From Bauldia litoralis (GTDB lineage: Bacteria; Pseudomonadota; Alphaproteobacteria; Rhizobiales; Kaistiaceae), in the NCBI RefSeq assembly GCF_900104485.1, contig NZ_FMXQ01000004.1:387898-451897 (forward strand): DNA of 64,000 bases, in the 5' to 3' direction. The notes under the pieces are model-generated. The model made no database searches and had not been told where the DNA came from. It saw nothing but the letters and a program-made list of their open reading frames with translations. Below are positions 28,560 to 37,238 of this stretch, in pieces (positions within the stretch are counted from its first letter, which is position 1; each line of letters opens with the position of its first letter). Position numbers and translations under genes: made by a program.

Positions 28560-29606
28560 ATGACCGACAACAGGGCTAACCAATTGGGATCAAGGAAGAT
28601 CGCCGTCGCGCCGATGATGGACTGGACCGACCGTCACTGTCGGTTCTTCCACCGTCGACTGACGCGCCACGCGACGCTCTTCACCGAAATGGTCGTCGCC
28701 GATGCCGTGCTGCACGGCGATCGCGAGCGGCTGCTCGGCTTCGCACCGGAGGAACACCCGGTCGTCCTCCAGCTTGGCGGATCGGACCCGGCCAAGCTCG
28801 CCGCCGCCGCGCGGATCGCCGAGGACATGGGCTACGACGAGATCAACCTCAATGTCGGCTGTCCGTCCGACCGGGTGCGCTCGGGTACCTTTGGCGCCTG
28901 CCTGATGCTGACCCCGGATCTGGTGGCGGAAGGCGTTGCGGCGATGAAGGAGGCCGTTGCCGTGCCGGTGACGGTCAAGTGCCGGCTGGGCGTCGATGAA
29001 CAGGACACCGGCCCGGCGCTGGACAACCTCGCCGACGCGGTCGTCGCGGCCGGTTGCGACGGGCTGTGGGTCCACGCCCGCAAGGCCTGGCTGTCAGGCC
29101 TGAGCCCCAAGGAAAATCGTGAGGTGCCGCCGCTCGACTACGACCGGGTCCATGCGCTGAAGCGCCGGCTGCCAGGAGTGTTCGTCGGCATCAACGGCGG
29201 GATCGCCTCGCTCGATGCCGCTGCCGCCCATCTCGACTATGTCGATGGCGTCATGCTCGGCCGGGCAGCCTACCACACGCCTGAGATCCTGGCGGAGGTC
29301 GACGGCCGTTTCTTTGGCGACAGGGCACAGTCCGACGCGAAAGAAGCCGTGCTGTCGATGATCCCTTACATCGAAGCCCGGCTGGCGCGCGGCACGCGAC
29401 TGTCGCAGGTGACGCGGCACATGCTGGGCATGTTCCATGGCCGTCCGGGCGCGCGCCGCTGGCGCCAGATCCTGTCCGTCGAGGCGTCTCGCCCCGGCGC
29501 AGACAGTTCGGTGCTGAAAAAGGCTCTGGCCGCTGTCGAGGCGGAGATGCTGGACATCGGAGCCCAAACGTCAGAAACAAGCCCGCCGGCGCTCCAGCCG
29601 GCCTGA
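28560..29606 (+). CDS. dusA: tRNA-dihydrouridine(20/20a) synthase DusA
   Basis: DusA reduces uridine 20/20a in the D-loop of tRNAs to dihydrouridine using FMN and NADPH. I chose ATG at 28560 (348 residues) because the family sequence begins soon after with KIAVAPMMDWTDRHCRFF; the longer upstream open frame lies mostly opposite hyi. The catalytic cysteine is Cys114 in GTFGACLM. FMN- and tRNA-binding blocks include EINLNVGCPSDRV, HARKAWLSGLSPKENRE, GINGGI and GVMLGRAAY, followed by RHMLGMFHG. A TTGACA lies at 28458-28463, but the -10 spaced from it is poor. A GCCGGC repeat at 29585-29602 could form a hairpin at the stop codon. Confidence 0.95.
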   Translation: MTDNRANQLGSRKIAVAPMMDWTDRHCRFFHRRLTRHATLFTEMVVADAVLHGDRERLLGFAPEEHPVVLQLGGSDPAKLAAAARIAEDMGYDEINLNVGCPSDRVRSGTFGACLMLTPDLVAEGVAAMKEAVAVPVTVKCRLGVDEQDTGPALDNLADAVVAAGCDGLWVHARKAWLSGLSPKENREVPPLDYDRVHALKRRLPGVFVGINGGIASLDAAAAHLDYVDGVMLGRAAYHTPEILAEVDGRFFGDRAQSDAKEAVLSMIPYIEARLARGTRLSQVTRHMLGMFHGRPGARRWRQILSVEASRPGADSSVLKKALAAVEAEMLDIGAQTSETSPPALQPA

Positions 29607-29634
29607 CATTCTCTTCTTCCTGCGACCGGGGCCT

Positions 29635-30462
29635 ATGGAAATCACCGCCACGTCATCCGAGCTGATCGAGCTCGGCATCGCCCTCCTGTTGGCGGGCTGC
29701 CTCTCCGGCCTGCTCGCCGGCATCTTCGGCATCGGTGGCGGCGCCGTCATCGTCCCGGTGATGTACCAGGCGCTGCTCTTTCTCGGTGTCGACGATTCCG
29801 TGCGCATGCACATTGCGGTCGGGACATCGCTCGCCATCATCGTTCCGACGTCGCTGCGATCCTTCTTCGCCCATAAGAGGCGAGGCGCGGTCGACATGGC
29901 GCTGTTCCGAAGCCTCATGGTGCCGGTGCCGATCGGCGTGATCGTCGCCTCGATCGTCGCCGCGTCGATCTCGGGTGCCGCGCTCCGGGGCATCTTTGCC
30001 GCCATCGCGCTGGCCGTGGCGCTGAAGCTGATCCTGCATCGCCCGAGTTGGCAGCTTGGCACCGACATACCCGGCAATCCGTCGCGCGCGATCATCGGCG
30101 GCCTGATCGGCTTCTTCTCGACGCTGATGGGCATCGGTGGCGGCATCATCAACAACACCTACATGACCCTCTACGGACGACCTATCCACCAGGCGGTGGC
30201 GACCTCCGCCGGCGTCGGGGTCCTGATCTCCATTCCAGGCATGCTCGGCTACATCTGGGCCGGCTGGGGCAACCCGCTGCTGCCGCCATTCTCGGTCGGC
30301 TTCGTCAATCTCGTCGGCGTGCTGATCGTCATTCCGGCGAGCGTGCTGATCGCGCCTCTCGGCGTGCGGATCGCCCACGCCCTGACCCGGCGCCAGCTCG
30401 AACTCGGCTTCGGCGTCTTCCTGCTCGTCGTTTCGGCGCGCTTCGCTCTGTCGCTGTTCTAG
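29635..30462 (+). CDS. TauE/SafE family sulfite or small-anion exporter
   Basis: This 275-residue inner-membrane protein has about eight hydrophobic helices and the two duplicated TauE/SafE halves. The first half has GIFGIGGGAVIVPVMY (residues about 30-45) and the second has STLMGIGGGIINNTYMT (about 162-178), each with the glycine-rich reentrant motif of the family. TauE-type proteins are proposed to export sulfite, sulfoacetate or related anions; the real substrate here is unknown. It follows dusA by 28 bases on the same strand and may share its transcript. It ends three bases from the convergent protease gene. Confidence 0.88.
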   Translation: MEITATSSELIELGIALLLAGCLSGLLAGIFGIGGGAVIVPVMYQALLFLGVDDSVRMHIAVGTSLAIIVPTSLRSFFAHKRRGAVDMALFRSLMVPVPIGVIVASIVAASISGAALRGIFAAIALAVALKLILHRPSWQLGTDIPGNPSRAIIGGLIGFFSTLMGIGGGIINNTYMTLYGRPIHQAVATSAGVGVLISIPGMLGYIWAGWGNPLLPPFSVGFVNLVGVLIVIPASVLIAPLGVRIAHALTRRQLELGFGVFLLVVSARFALSLF

Positions 30463-30465
30463 GAC

Positions 30466-31200
30466 TTAGGGCGTCAGCACAAGGCGGTCGCCGACGATCG
30501 AGTAGCCGTGGAGCAGGTTGAGGAAGGACAGCCCCAGCAGGCTCTGTTCGAGTGATCCCCGTGGCGCGACGAGCGCAGGGACGTCGCGCTGCTCGATCGG
30601 GCCGACCGACATCCGGTTCAGCGTGACCGCTGCGGCGCTCATCATCCCGTTGGCGGTCCGGATCGGGATGGAATAGGACAGCGAAACCGGGTCGATCCCG
30701 ATCGACTGGGCGTCGCCGGGGGTCAGCGTGACGAAACTCGCCCCGGTGTCGAAGAGCATGTTGACCGGCTGGTCGTCGATCTCCGCCCGAACGGCGAAAT
30801 GCCCGCCGGACGACCGGATGAAGGCAACGCTGTCGGCATCCGCGGCGCCGGCCAGACGGCCGGTGATCGGCATGCCGGGGGCCAGGGCGCCGATCAGCCG
30901 TCCGGCAAAGCCGGCAAGCTGGTCGCGGCTGGCATAAAGGCCGGCGACGACGAGGATGATGGCCACCCAGATCGCCATGGAGCGCAGGATCTGCCAGGCG
31001 CCGAAGGGCCGGGCGAAGACGCCCGCGCCGACGAAGAGCAGGATGGCGAGAAGGGCGACGAGCCGCGGCAGGTCGATGTCGTCGACAGTTAGGCCAGCGT
31101 CGGTGACGTAGAGCCCGACGACCACCACGACGGCGAGCACCGCCAGCCCCAGCAGGAGCCGGGGAAGCAGCGAATTGCGCCGTTGCGGGTCCTCACTCAC
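30466..31200 (-). CDS. Membrane-anchored retropepsin-like aspartic protease (TIGR02281-type)
   Basis: With a GTG start at 31200 the protein has 244 residues. I preferred it to an ATG at 31356 because GGAGGCAGGCGAGG lies just upstream and the extra 52 residues overlap cobS and look non-native. Three hydrophobic helices occupy roughly the first 100 residues. The C-terminal domain has the single retropepsin motif MLFDTGASFVTL, with catalytic Asp151. A second hydrophobic motif, LLGLSFLN, lies near the end as in clan AA proteases that work as dimers. Membrane attachment suggests a periplasmic or cytoplasmic face role, possibly in protein processing; the substrate is unknown. It lies downstream of cobS on the same strand, 28 bases apart. 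Confidence 0.82.
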   Translation of the reverse strand: MSEDPQRRNSLLPRLLLGLAVLAVVVVVGLYVTDAGLTVDDIDLPRLVALLAILLFVGAGVFARPFGAWQILRSMAIWVAIILVVAGLYASRDQLAGFAGRLIGALAPGMPITGRLAGAADADSVAFIRSSGGHFAVRAEIDDQPVNMLFDTGASFVTLTPGDAQSIGIDPVSLSYSIPIRTANGMMSAAAVTLNRMSVGPIEQRDVPALVAPRGSLEQSLLGLSFLNLLHGYSIVGDRLVLTP

Positions 31201-31228
31201 AGGCCTCGCCTGCCTCCGACGGTTGGTC

Positions 31229-32035
31229 TCAGATCGCGCTGGCGACGCCAACCAAAAACAAAACAACGGCGATTTGCTGGCAGGCGCCAAGCGTATCGCC
31301 GGTCCGCCCGCCGATCTGGCTGCGCGCGTACAGAATGAGGATATAGGTACCCGCAAGCGAAAGGAGAATGCCGGCGATTGCCGGCAGCAACCCGAGAGCC
31401 GGCCACACGGCGATCAGCGCTATGACAAGGGCAACAGCCTGTGCCGTCAGCATCGCGCTCGCGTCCGGCGGTCCGGTATCGTGGGCAAGGCCATCGGTAC
31501 GGGCGGCCGGCAGATCGTGCCACACCCGCATCATCGCTGCCCGCGACACCGCTTCCGCCGCGACCAGCGCCAGGGCGGCCCGCCACGGGCCAGCCGCCAT
31601 CAGCGCGCCGAGCGCTGCGGTCCGGATGAGGATCGAGAAGACGAGCGCGGCGGCGCCGTGGCTGCCGATCCGGCTGTCGCGCATGATCTCGAGCTTGCGC
31701 TCGGGCGTCGCGCCGCCGCCGAAGCCGTCGAAGGTGTCGGAAAGGCCGTCTTCGTGAAGGCCGCCGGTTGCAAGCATCGTCGCCGCCACCGCCAGCGCCA
31801 CGGCAACCAGCGATGGCGCGCCGAGGGAGGCGCCCACCACAATCACGATGCCGGCAACCAGCCCGACAAGAGCGCCGACCACCGGGAACATGCGGGAGGA
31901 ACGGCGGAAATCCGGCCGGCCACTGGGTTCCGCCCCCAGCCATCCGAGTGGAAAGCGGGTGAGGAAGGCGAGCGAGGCGACGAGGTCGTCGGCCAGGCTC
32001 GCTGCCTGGGCGCGGAGCCGGTTGTCGGCCGTCAT
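31229..32035 (-). CDS. cobS: Adenosylcobinamide-GDP ribazoletransferase (cobalamin synthase)
   Basis: CobS (CobV in the aerobic-pathway naming) joins adenosylcobinamide-GDP with alpha-ribazole phosphate in the last steps of vitamin B12 assembly at the inner membrane. The 268-residue protein has several hydrophobic helices and the signature GGLHEDGLSDTFDGFGGG (residues about 90-107), with its metal-binding aspartates, followed by MRDSRIGSHGA. It is divergent from cobT, the enzyme that makes the alpha-ribazole phosphate, with 98 bases between the starts. That gap is too short to hold a cobalamin riboswitch. No other cobalamin genes are in the window. Confidence 0.95.
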   Translation of the reverse strand: MTADNRLRAQAASLADDLVASLAFLTRFPLGWLGAEPSGRPDFRRSSRMFPVVGALVGLVAGIVIVVGASLGAPSLVAVALAVAATMLATGGLHEDGLSDTFDGFGGGATPERKLEIMRDSRIGSHGAAALVFSILIRTAALGALMAAGPWRAALALVAAEAVSRAAMMRVWHDLPAARTDGLAHDTGPPDASAMLTAQAVALVIALIAVWPALGLLPAIAGILLSLAGTYILILYARSQIGGRTGDTLGACQQIAVVLFLVGVASAI

Positions 32036-32133
32036 GGGCGGCGCCTCGTCGCGGTTGGGTTGTGATCGATCCGACTCGGTTTATAGAACCACGCTCTTGC
32101 CGCGTCCAAGCCGGCGGCAGCCAGGAGCCAGTC

Positions 32134-33168
32134 ATGACGCCAACCGATTCCGCGCTCCCCTTCGACGATATCCGCAAGCTCGTCCGGGAAATGCCCGGTC
32201 CAGACGCGGATGCCGTTGCCACCGTTCGGGCCCGCGATGCGGAATTGACCAAGCCGTCCGGCTCGCTGGGGCGCTTGGAGGACCTGGTCGAGTGGCTCGC
32301 CGCCTGGCAGGGCAAGGCGCCGCCGACCGTCGACCGGCCGCAGGTCGCGATCTTCGCCGGCAACCACGGGGTAGCAGCGCGCGGCGTCTCGGCCTTTCCC
32401 AGCAGCGTCACCCGCCAGATGGTCGACAACTTCGCTGCCGGCGGCGCGGCGATCAACCAGATCTGCCTGACCCACGATCTCGGCCTCAAGGTCTTCGACG
32501 TCGCCCTCGAGGTGCCGACCGGCGACATCACGGTCGAGGCGGCGATGGATGAGGTGACCTGCGCCGGCACGATGGCCTTCGGCATGGAGGCGACGGCCGG
32601 CGGCATCGACCTTCTCTGCATCGGCGAAATGGGCATCGCCAATACGACGATCGCCGCCGCGATCTTCGCCGCCCTTTATGATGGCGCGGCCGCGGATTGG
32701 GTCGGGCCGGGTACCGGGGTCGATCCCTCCGGCATCGAGCGGAAGGTGGCGGCGGTCGAGGCGGCGCTGGCGTGTCACCGCGGCGCCCTCGACGATCCGC
32801 TGGAGGTGCTGCGCCGTCTTGGTGGCCGCGAGGTGGCCGCGATGGCCGGGGCGATCCTCGCCGCGCGGCACGGGCATATACCGGTGATCGTCGATGGCTA
32901 TGTCGCCACAGCGGCGGCGGCGATCCTCCACGCGATGGAACCGGGTGCGATCGATCACTGCCAGTTCGGCCACATCTCCGCCGAACCGGGCCATGTTCGC
33001 GCGCTGGACCGGCTTGGCAAGCGGCCGCTGCTCGATCTCGGCATGCGGCTGGGGGAGGGGACGGGCGCGGCGCTCGCCGCCGGCATCGTGCGGTCGGCGG
33101 CGCGGGTCCATGCCGGCATGGCGACCTTCAGCCAGGCCGGCGTCGCGGGCAAGGATAGTGGCGGCTAG
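32134..33168 (+). CDS. cobT: Nicotinate-nucleotide-dimethylbenzimidazole phosphoribosyltransferase
   Basis: CobT transfers phosphoribose from nicotinate mononucleotide to 5,6-dimethylbenzimidazole, giving alpha-ribazole phosphate for the lower ligand of vitamin B12. The start at 32134 follows AGGAG by six bases and gives 344 residues, the normal length; an upstream ATG at 32062 lacks such a site. Family blocks include TKPSGSLGRLE, IFAGNHGVAARGVSAFP, LLCIGEMGIANTTIAAA and the C-terminal RLGEGTGAALA, with the catalytic glutamate near it. It is divergent from cobS, which supplies the partner reaction. It ends 14 bases from a convergent sensor kinase gene. Confidence 0.95.
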   Translation: MTPTDSALPFDDIRKLVREMPGPDADAVATVRARDAELTKPSGSLGRLEDLVEWLAAWQGKAPPTVDRPQVAIFAGNHGVAARGVSAFPSSVTRQMVDNFAAGGAAINQICLTHDLGLKVFDVALEVPTGDITVEAAMDEVTCAGTMAFGMEATAGGIDLLCIGEMGIANTTIAAAIFAALYDGAAADWVGPGTGVDPSGIERKVAAVEAALACHRGALDDPLEVLRRLGGREVAAMAGAILAARHGHIPVIVDGYVATAAAAILHAMEPGAIDHCQFGHISAEPGHVRALDRLGKRPLLDLGMRLGEGTGAALAAGIVRSAARVHAGMATFSQAGVAGKDSGG

Positions 33169-33182
33169 GCGAAGACTGGCGG

Positions 33183-34739
33183 TCAGCTGACGCGCAGCCA
33201 GCGGCTGCGGCGCGGTTCGTCCTCGATCGGCGGCAGCGCCTCCATCACGCGGGACTGCGGGAAGGTCGCGATGACTTCGGTTCCCACCCGGAGCTTGGAC
33301 TTCAGCTCGAACGCCCCCTCGTGCATCCGCACCAGCGCCTGAACGATCGGCAGTCCGAGGCCGGCGCCCTGTTCGGTGCTCTTGATGGCGATCGCGCCCT
33401 GGCCGAAGGAGGTCAAAACGATCGGGATCTCTTCTTCCGGGATGCCCGGCCCGTTATCGCGGATCGAGATGAACTGGCCGCCGTCGCTCGACGGTCCGGC
33501 GCGCACGGTGATTTCGCCGCCAGGCGGCGTGAACTTGATCGCGTTGGACACCAGGTTGAGGACGATCTGTCGGATCGCCCGGTCGTCGGCCCAGATCCGC
33601 GGCATGTCCCGACGGTATTGCTGGACGATCTCGAGATTCTTGCCGCGCGCCTTGAGCTGCAGCAGATGGCAGCATTCCTCGACCACCGAGATGAGATTGA
33701 CCGGTTCCTCGTACAATTCGTAATGGCCGGCCTCGATCCGCGACAGGTCCAGGATTTCGTTGATCAGATTGAGGAGATGCTGCCCGCTCTCGTGGATGTT
33801 CGCGGCATAGTCCCGGTAATTCTCGTTGTCGATCGGGCCGAGGACCTCGCTCTTCATCACTTCCGAGAAGCCGAGGATCGCATTGAGCGGCGTGCGGAGT
33901 TCGTGGCTCATCGTCGCGAGGAAACGGGATTTCGCCAGGTTGGCTTCCTCCGCCCGCCGCCGCGACTCGTCCGAGACGGCCTTGGCCGTCCCAAGCTCGG
34001 CGATCAGCAGGTCCTTCTCGGCGCGATACTCGTGCATTGTCAGCGTCGCCGAATAGAGCCGCGTCGCGAGGATCAGGAAGAAGCACTGGGCGCCGATCGC
34101 CATCACCGCCAGCGCGACGAAGAGAATATCGCCGCGGGTGAGATAGACGATCGCCAGGGTCGCCGTGACCGGAATGGTGCCGGCGACTGCCGCGACCGGA
34201 ATGGTCGAGGCGAGCATCGTCGTCGCCGCCACCGCGATCAGGGCGGTGGCGAAGAGGAAGATATCGACACCGTCGCGAGAGCCGAACTCGGCCGGGACCA
34301 GAAGGAAGAGCGCCGCCCACGCGACGCCGCCGACGAATTCCGTCGAGATGAAGCGTCCCGTCCAGCGCCGAACCGCGACATCGGCGATCGGCAGGCGCGA
34401 GAAGTGGCGGCAGAACAAATACATGCGGAAATGAACCGCGAGCATCACCGCGGCCCAGGCAAGAACCTGGATAATGCCGAGCCAGATCATGGCAGCGGCC
34501 GAAACCACGGCAACGAGCAGCGGGACGACGAGGGCGGCGCTCAACCGGTTCTGGGCGAAGGTCAGCAGCAATTCGTAGTCGAAGGCCGGCTTGGTGCCGG
34601 TCATCGACGTCAGCCGCTCGCGCTGGGCGCTGACCGTGCGACGGACTTCGTTGCGATGCTCCGCGCGCTTGCGGTTGATCGCCGTCTTGTCGCCGTCCCT
34701 GGAAGATCGAATGGCCGTCACGCGGTCGAGTCCCGACAC
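33183..34739 (-). CDS. Six-helix membrane sensor histidine kinase (PdhS/DivJ/PleC type)
   Basis: This 518-residue kinase has a basic N-terminus of about 55 residues, then about six membrane helices (65-215) with very short loops, so it has no large external sensor domain. A linker of about 45 residues leads to HisKA with His279 in SHELRTPLNA. The sequence after it (FSEVMKSEVLGPIDNENY, EILDLSRIEAGHYEL) strongly resembles DivJ/PleC/PdhS kinases. The HATPase has an N box (NLVSNAIKFTP), DNGPGI and GAGLGLPI. In rhizobia such kinases act on DivK to control CtrA and polar growth; assignment to that pathway is inference. No response regulator is adjacent. It is the second such kinase in this window. 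Confidence 0.85.
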   Translation of the reverse strand: MSGLDRVTAIRSSRDGDKTAINRKRAEHRNEVRRTVSAQRERLTSMTGTKPAFDYELLLTFAQNRLSAALVVPLLVAVVSAAAMIWLGIIQVLAWAAVMLAVHFRMYLFCRHFSRLPIADVAVRRWTGRFISTEFVGGVAWAALFLLVPAEFGSRDGVDIFLFATALIAVAATTMLASTIPVAAVAGTIPVTATLAIVYLTRGDILFVALAVMAIGAQCFFLILATRLYSATLTMHEYRAEKDLLIAELGTAKAVSDESRRRAEEANLAKSRFLATMSHELRTPLNAILGFSEVMKSEVLGPIDNENYRDYAANIHESGQHLLNLINEILDLSRIEAGHYELYEEPVNLISVVEECCHLLQLKARGKNLEIVQQYRRDMPRIWADDRAIRQIVLNLVSNAIKFTPPGGEITVRAGPSSDGGQFISIRDNGPGIPEEEIPIVLTSFGQGAIAIKSTEQGAGLGLPIVQALVRMHEGAFELKSKLRVGTEVIATFPQSRVMEALPPIEDEPRRSRWLRVS

Positions 34740-34838
34740 CTCTTGAGCGCCATTCCCCGGCGCAGAGGCTGCAAACCTCGCATGGAAGGTTTAATTTGCC
34801 GCTGAACAGGTTGGTTAACGGGAGCCAAAGGCAAACTG

Positions 34839-35501
34839 GTGGTCGGATCGACAAGGGGAGAGGGGCCTGCTGCGCCTCCCGGACAATCGCTGGACGCTCT
34901 CCTGAGCGACATCCGCGGCTGTCGCATCTGCCGGGACCGGCCAACGGGCAGGACGCCCTTGCCGCATGAACCGAGGCCCGTTCTGCGGGTGTCGGCGAGC
35001 GCCACCGTATGCATCGTCGGCCAGGCGCCCGGCACCCGGGTGCACGCCTCGGGCGTGCCGTTCACCGATCCGTCCGGCGACCGGTTGCGTGACTGGATGG
35101 GAATCGACTCCGATACCTTCTACGACGAGAGCCGGGTGGCGATCGTGCCGATGGGATTCTGCTTTCCCGGTCTCGATGCGAAGGGGGGCGACCTTCCGCC
35201 GCGACGGGAATGCCCGCCGGCATGGCGTGCACCACTGATGGCGCAGTTGCCCCGGATTCGGCTGATGCTTGCCGTGGGCGCCTACGCCCAGGCGTGGCAC
35301 CTTGGACCTCTGGCCCGAAAGTCGCTCACCGGAACGGTCGCCGCATGGCGTGACATCGCCACAGCGACTGACCCCGTCGTTGTTCCCTTGCCCCATCCAT
35401 CCTGGCGCAACAACGCCTGGCTGAAGCGCAATCCTTGGTTCGAAACCGACCTCCTGCCGTTTCTGCGTGATCGGGTCGGGCGCGAACTCCGGGGCGACTG
35501 A
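34839..35501 (+). CDS. Uracil-DNA glycosylase superfamily protein with Fe-S cysteines
   Basis: This 220-residue protein probably excises uracil or a related base from DNA. Four cysteines at 28, 31, 108 and 125 have the C-x2-C ... C-x16-C spacing of the 4Fe-4S cluster in family 4/5 uracil-DNA glycosylases. Motif 1 reads GQAPGTRVHASGVPFTD rather than the usual GEAPG...G.PFVG, and motif 2 is LPHPSWRN. It is therefore a divergent group that keeps the fold and cluster but may have altered base specificity. The start is GTG at 34839, with only a weak ribosome binding site; no ATG alternative keeps the first cysteines. It stands alone between the kinase (divergent) and the Lrp gene. Confidence 0.85.
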   Translation: MVGSTRGEGPAAPPGQSLDALLSDIRGCRICRDRPTGRTPLPHEPRPVLRVSASATVCIVGQAPGTRVHASGVPFTDPSGDRLRDWMGIDSDTFYDESRVAIVPMGFCFPGLDAKGGDLPPRRECPPAWRAPLMAQLPRIRLMLAVGAYAQAWHLGPLARKSLTGTVAAWRDIATATDPVVVPLPHPSWRNNAWLKRNPWFETDLLPFLRDRVGRELRGD

Positions 35502-35535
35502 TCCATTTCAAGAATTTATTACCCGCAATCGGCAA

Positions 35536-35560
35536 TAATCCTGATGATCGTAGGATAATT
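35536..35560. promoter_or_regulatory. Inverted repeat upstream of the Lrp-type regulator
   Basis: ATCCT (35538-35542) and AGGAT (35552-35556), flanked by A/T runs, form a short dyad 50-70 bases before the Lrp start. A TTATT/AATAA repeat lies just upstream (35515-35538). Lrp/AsnC regulators often bind such AT-rich dyads at their own promoters. Confidence 0.3.
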
Positions 35561-35609
35561 GTCCGCTATAGGGGTTTCGACGCAAACGGGTTGTTCAGGA
35601 ACGCCGACA

Positions 35610-36098
35610 ATGGTCGATCGCCTCGATCGCAAGATTCTGCAGATTCTCCAGGAGGACGCGACGATCCCGGTCGCCGAGATCGGCCGCCGGATCGGGTTGT
35701 CGACGACGCCCTGCTGGCGGCGGATCCAGAAGCTGGAGGAGGAGGGGGTCATCACCGGGCGGGTCGCGCTTCTCGATCCGAAGAAGATCAACACCCGGGT
35801 AACGGCCTTCGTCGCCATCACCACCAACCAGCACAACGATGAATGGCTCCGCCGCTTCGCCGAGGTCATCCGCGAGATGCCGGAGGTCGCGGAGTTCTAC
35901 CGGATGGCCGGGCAGGTCGACTATCTGCTGCGCGTCGTCGTCCCCGACATCGAGGCCTATGACGCCTTCTACAAGCGGCTGATCGCCAAGATCGACATCT
36001 CCGATGTCTCGACGACCTTCGCCATGGAGCAGATCAAATACACGACGATGCTGCCACTGAACTACATTGCCCTCGACAAGGAAAAGGCACCTGCATGA
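35610..36098 (+). CDS. Lrp/AsnC family transcriptional regulator
   Basis: This 162-residue regulator has an N-terminal winged helix-turn-helix (DRLDRKILQILQEDATIPVA, then LSTTPCWRRIQKLEEEGVI, residues about 2-47) and a C-terminal RAM/ligand domain (VTAFVAITTN, VAEFYRMAGQVDYLLRVVV, residues about 70-150). Members bind amino acids and act as dimers to octamers. I chose ATG at 35610, nine bases after AGGA, over an upstream in-frame start at 35559. Its stop overlaps the next start as ATGA, so the small exported protein downstream is co-translated, an unusual partner for an Lrp protein. An inverted repeat upstream may be an autoregulatory site. Confidence 0.92.
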   Translation: MVDRLDRKILQILQEDATIPVAEIGRRIGLSTTPCWRRIQKLEEEGVITGRVALLDPKKINTRVTAFVAITTNQHNDEWLRRFAEVIREMPEVAEFYRMAGQVDYLLRVVVPDIEAYDAFYKRLIAKIDISDVSTTFAMEQIKYTTMLPLNYIALDKEKAPA

Positions 36099-36526
36099 AC
36101 AAGCTTGGTTTCGGAAAGGCGATGGTCTCGGTCGTCGTCGCAGCCGGACTCCTGACCGGTGTCGCGCCGGCCATGGCGATGGACATGAACGGCAAATGGG
36201 TCGCCGCCAGCACGACGGCCATGTCGATCACCGGCGACATCGAGGTGTCGGCGGACAAGATCGTCTTCGAGACCGGCGCCAGCCTCGGTCTCAAGCCGGT
36301 TGAAGGGGAGGCGCACCTGTTCACGCTCGCGTCCGCGACCGACAATCCCGTCCTGCTCAACGGCAACACTCTGTGCGGTTCGAACGCGCCGCCCGAATAC
36401 ATCGCCTTCGCGATGTACGAGACTTCGATGATCCTGCTCGCCTTCGACGGTCCGGACGTCCCGAAGCTCAACCCGGATCCGCTCGACCAGGACGGCATCT
36501 GCGCGTCCTTCACCTACGAGCGCTAG
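36095..36526 (+). CDS. Small exported protein coupled to the Lrp gene
   Basis: I do not recognise this 143-residue protein. Residues 1-28 form a signal peptide (basic start, core AMVSVVVAAGLLTGVA, cleavage near AMA-MD). The mature part has two cysteines, one in NTLCGSN and one in DGICASF near the C-terminus, suggesting a disulfide. Its pattern (NGKWVAASTTAMSITGDIEV at the mature N-terminus, then FTLASATDNPVLLNGNTLC) resembles small rhizobial periplasmic beta proteins of unknown role. It overlaps the Lrp stop by four bases and the convergent AlkD-like gene by 17 bases. Tight coupling suggests it is made when the Lrp regulator is. Confidence 0.72.
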   Translation: MNKLGFGKAMVSVVVAAGLLTGVAPAMAMDMNGKWVAASTTAMSITGDIEVSADKIVFETGASLGLKPVEGEAHLFTLASATDNPVLLNGNTLCGSNAPPEYIAFAMYETSMILLAFDGPDVPKLNPDPLDQDGICASFTYER

Positions 36527-37238
36527 CGCTCGAGTCGCGCCGCGCGATCCGTTCAAGCTGAACGGGATCGCTGAGCTCCCTCACTGCGTCGCGTCCGATC
36601 CAGCGCGCGGTCCTGTCGTCGGATGCCGCGAGGCGTTCGGCCAGCGACAGGGCCGGGGCATGCAGCCTCATCGAGCGCTTGCCGATCTGGCGAAGCGCCC
36701 AGTTGACCGCCTTCTTCACGAAGTTGCGCGGGTCCGTGGCGTGTCGCTCGATCGTCGGCAGGAAGGCCGCGAAGCGCGCATCGGGCACGGTCTTGCCGTG
36801 GACGGCATAGGCGGCCATCAGGGCGAAGCCGGCGCGTCGGACGAATTCGCGATCGTCATCCGTCCATGCCGCGATTCTATCGTCGACGAAGGGCGTCCTG
36901 ACGAAGAGCTTCAGACAGACCTGGTCGCAGAGATCCCAGGAATCGAAGTCCGACGCCCAGGCATCCATCTGGTCAGGCGTAACCTTCTTCGGCTCGTCGA
37001 TGAAGGCGGCGAGGAGGCGGGCTTCGTGGAAGCCGCTTGCCCATAGCGCCAGCGCCAGATCGTGATTGCGCCCCAGCCGGCGGGCGAGGGGCCGGAGCAT
37101 CGCGATCGACACGCCGAAGGCGCGCCCGGTCTCGATGCCGAAGCGCGCCATGCCGAGGCGGTTCTTTTCGGAGCCGAGCCCCTTCAGTTCGGCGAGAACC
37201 GCGTCGACATCGGGAGGCGGTGCCGCCGCCCGCGCCAT
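36510..37238 (-). CDS. AlkD-like DNA alkylation repair protein
   Basis: This 242-residue protein is predicted to excise alkylated purines from DNA. The sequence is a series of HEAT-like helical repeats typical of the AlkD/AlkC superfamily. The region DSWDLCDQVCLKLF (residues about 98-111) carries the conserved Trp and the Asp that corresponds to the catalytic Asp of AlkD. Further conserved helices are REFVRRAGFALMAAY and RNFVKKAVNWALRQIGKRS. The start is adjacent to the upstream dehydrogenase stop (TGATG, one-base overlap), so the two genes are probably on one transcript, although no metabolic link is evident. The 3' end overlaps the convergent exported-protein gene by 17 bases. Confidence 0.85.
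   Translation of the reverse strand: MARAAAPPPDVDAVLAELKGLGSEKNRLGMARFGIETGRAFGVSIAMLRPLARRLGRNHDLALALWASGFHEARLLAAFIDEPKKVTPDQMDAWASDFDSWDLCDQVCLKLFVRTPFVDDRIAAWTDDDREFVRRAGFALMAAYAVHGKTVPDARFAAFLPTIERHATDPRNFVKKAVNWALRQIGKRSMRLHAPALSLAERLAASDDRTARWIGRDAVRELSDPVQLERIARRDSSASARR

Noticed and set aside
32036-32133. A possible cobalamin riboswitch between cobS and cobT
   Set aside because: The gap is only 98 bases, too short for the roughly 200-base riboswitch, and no B12-box-like sequence is seen.
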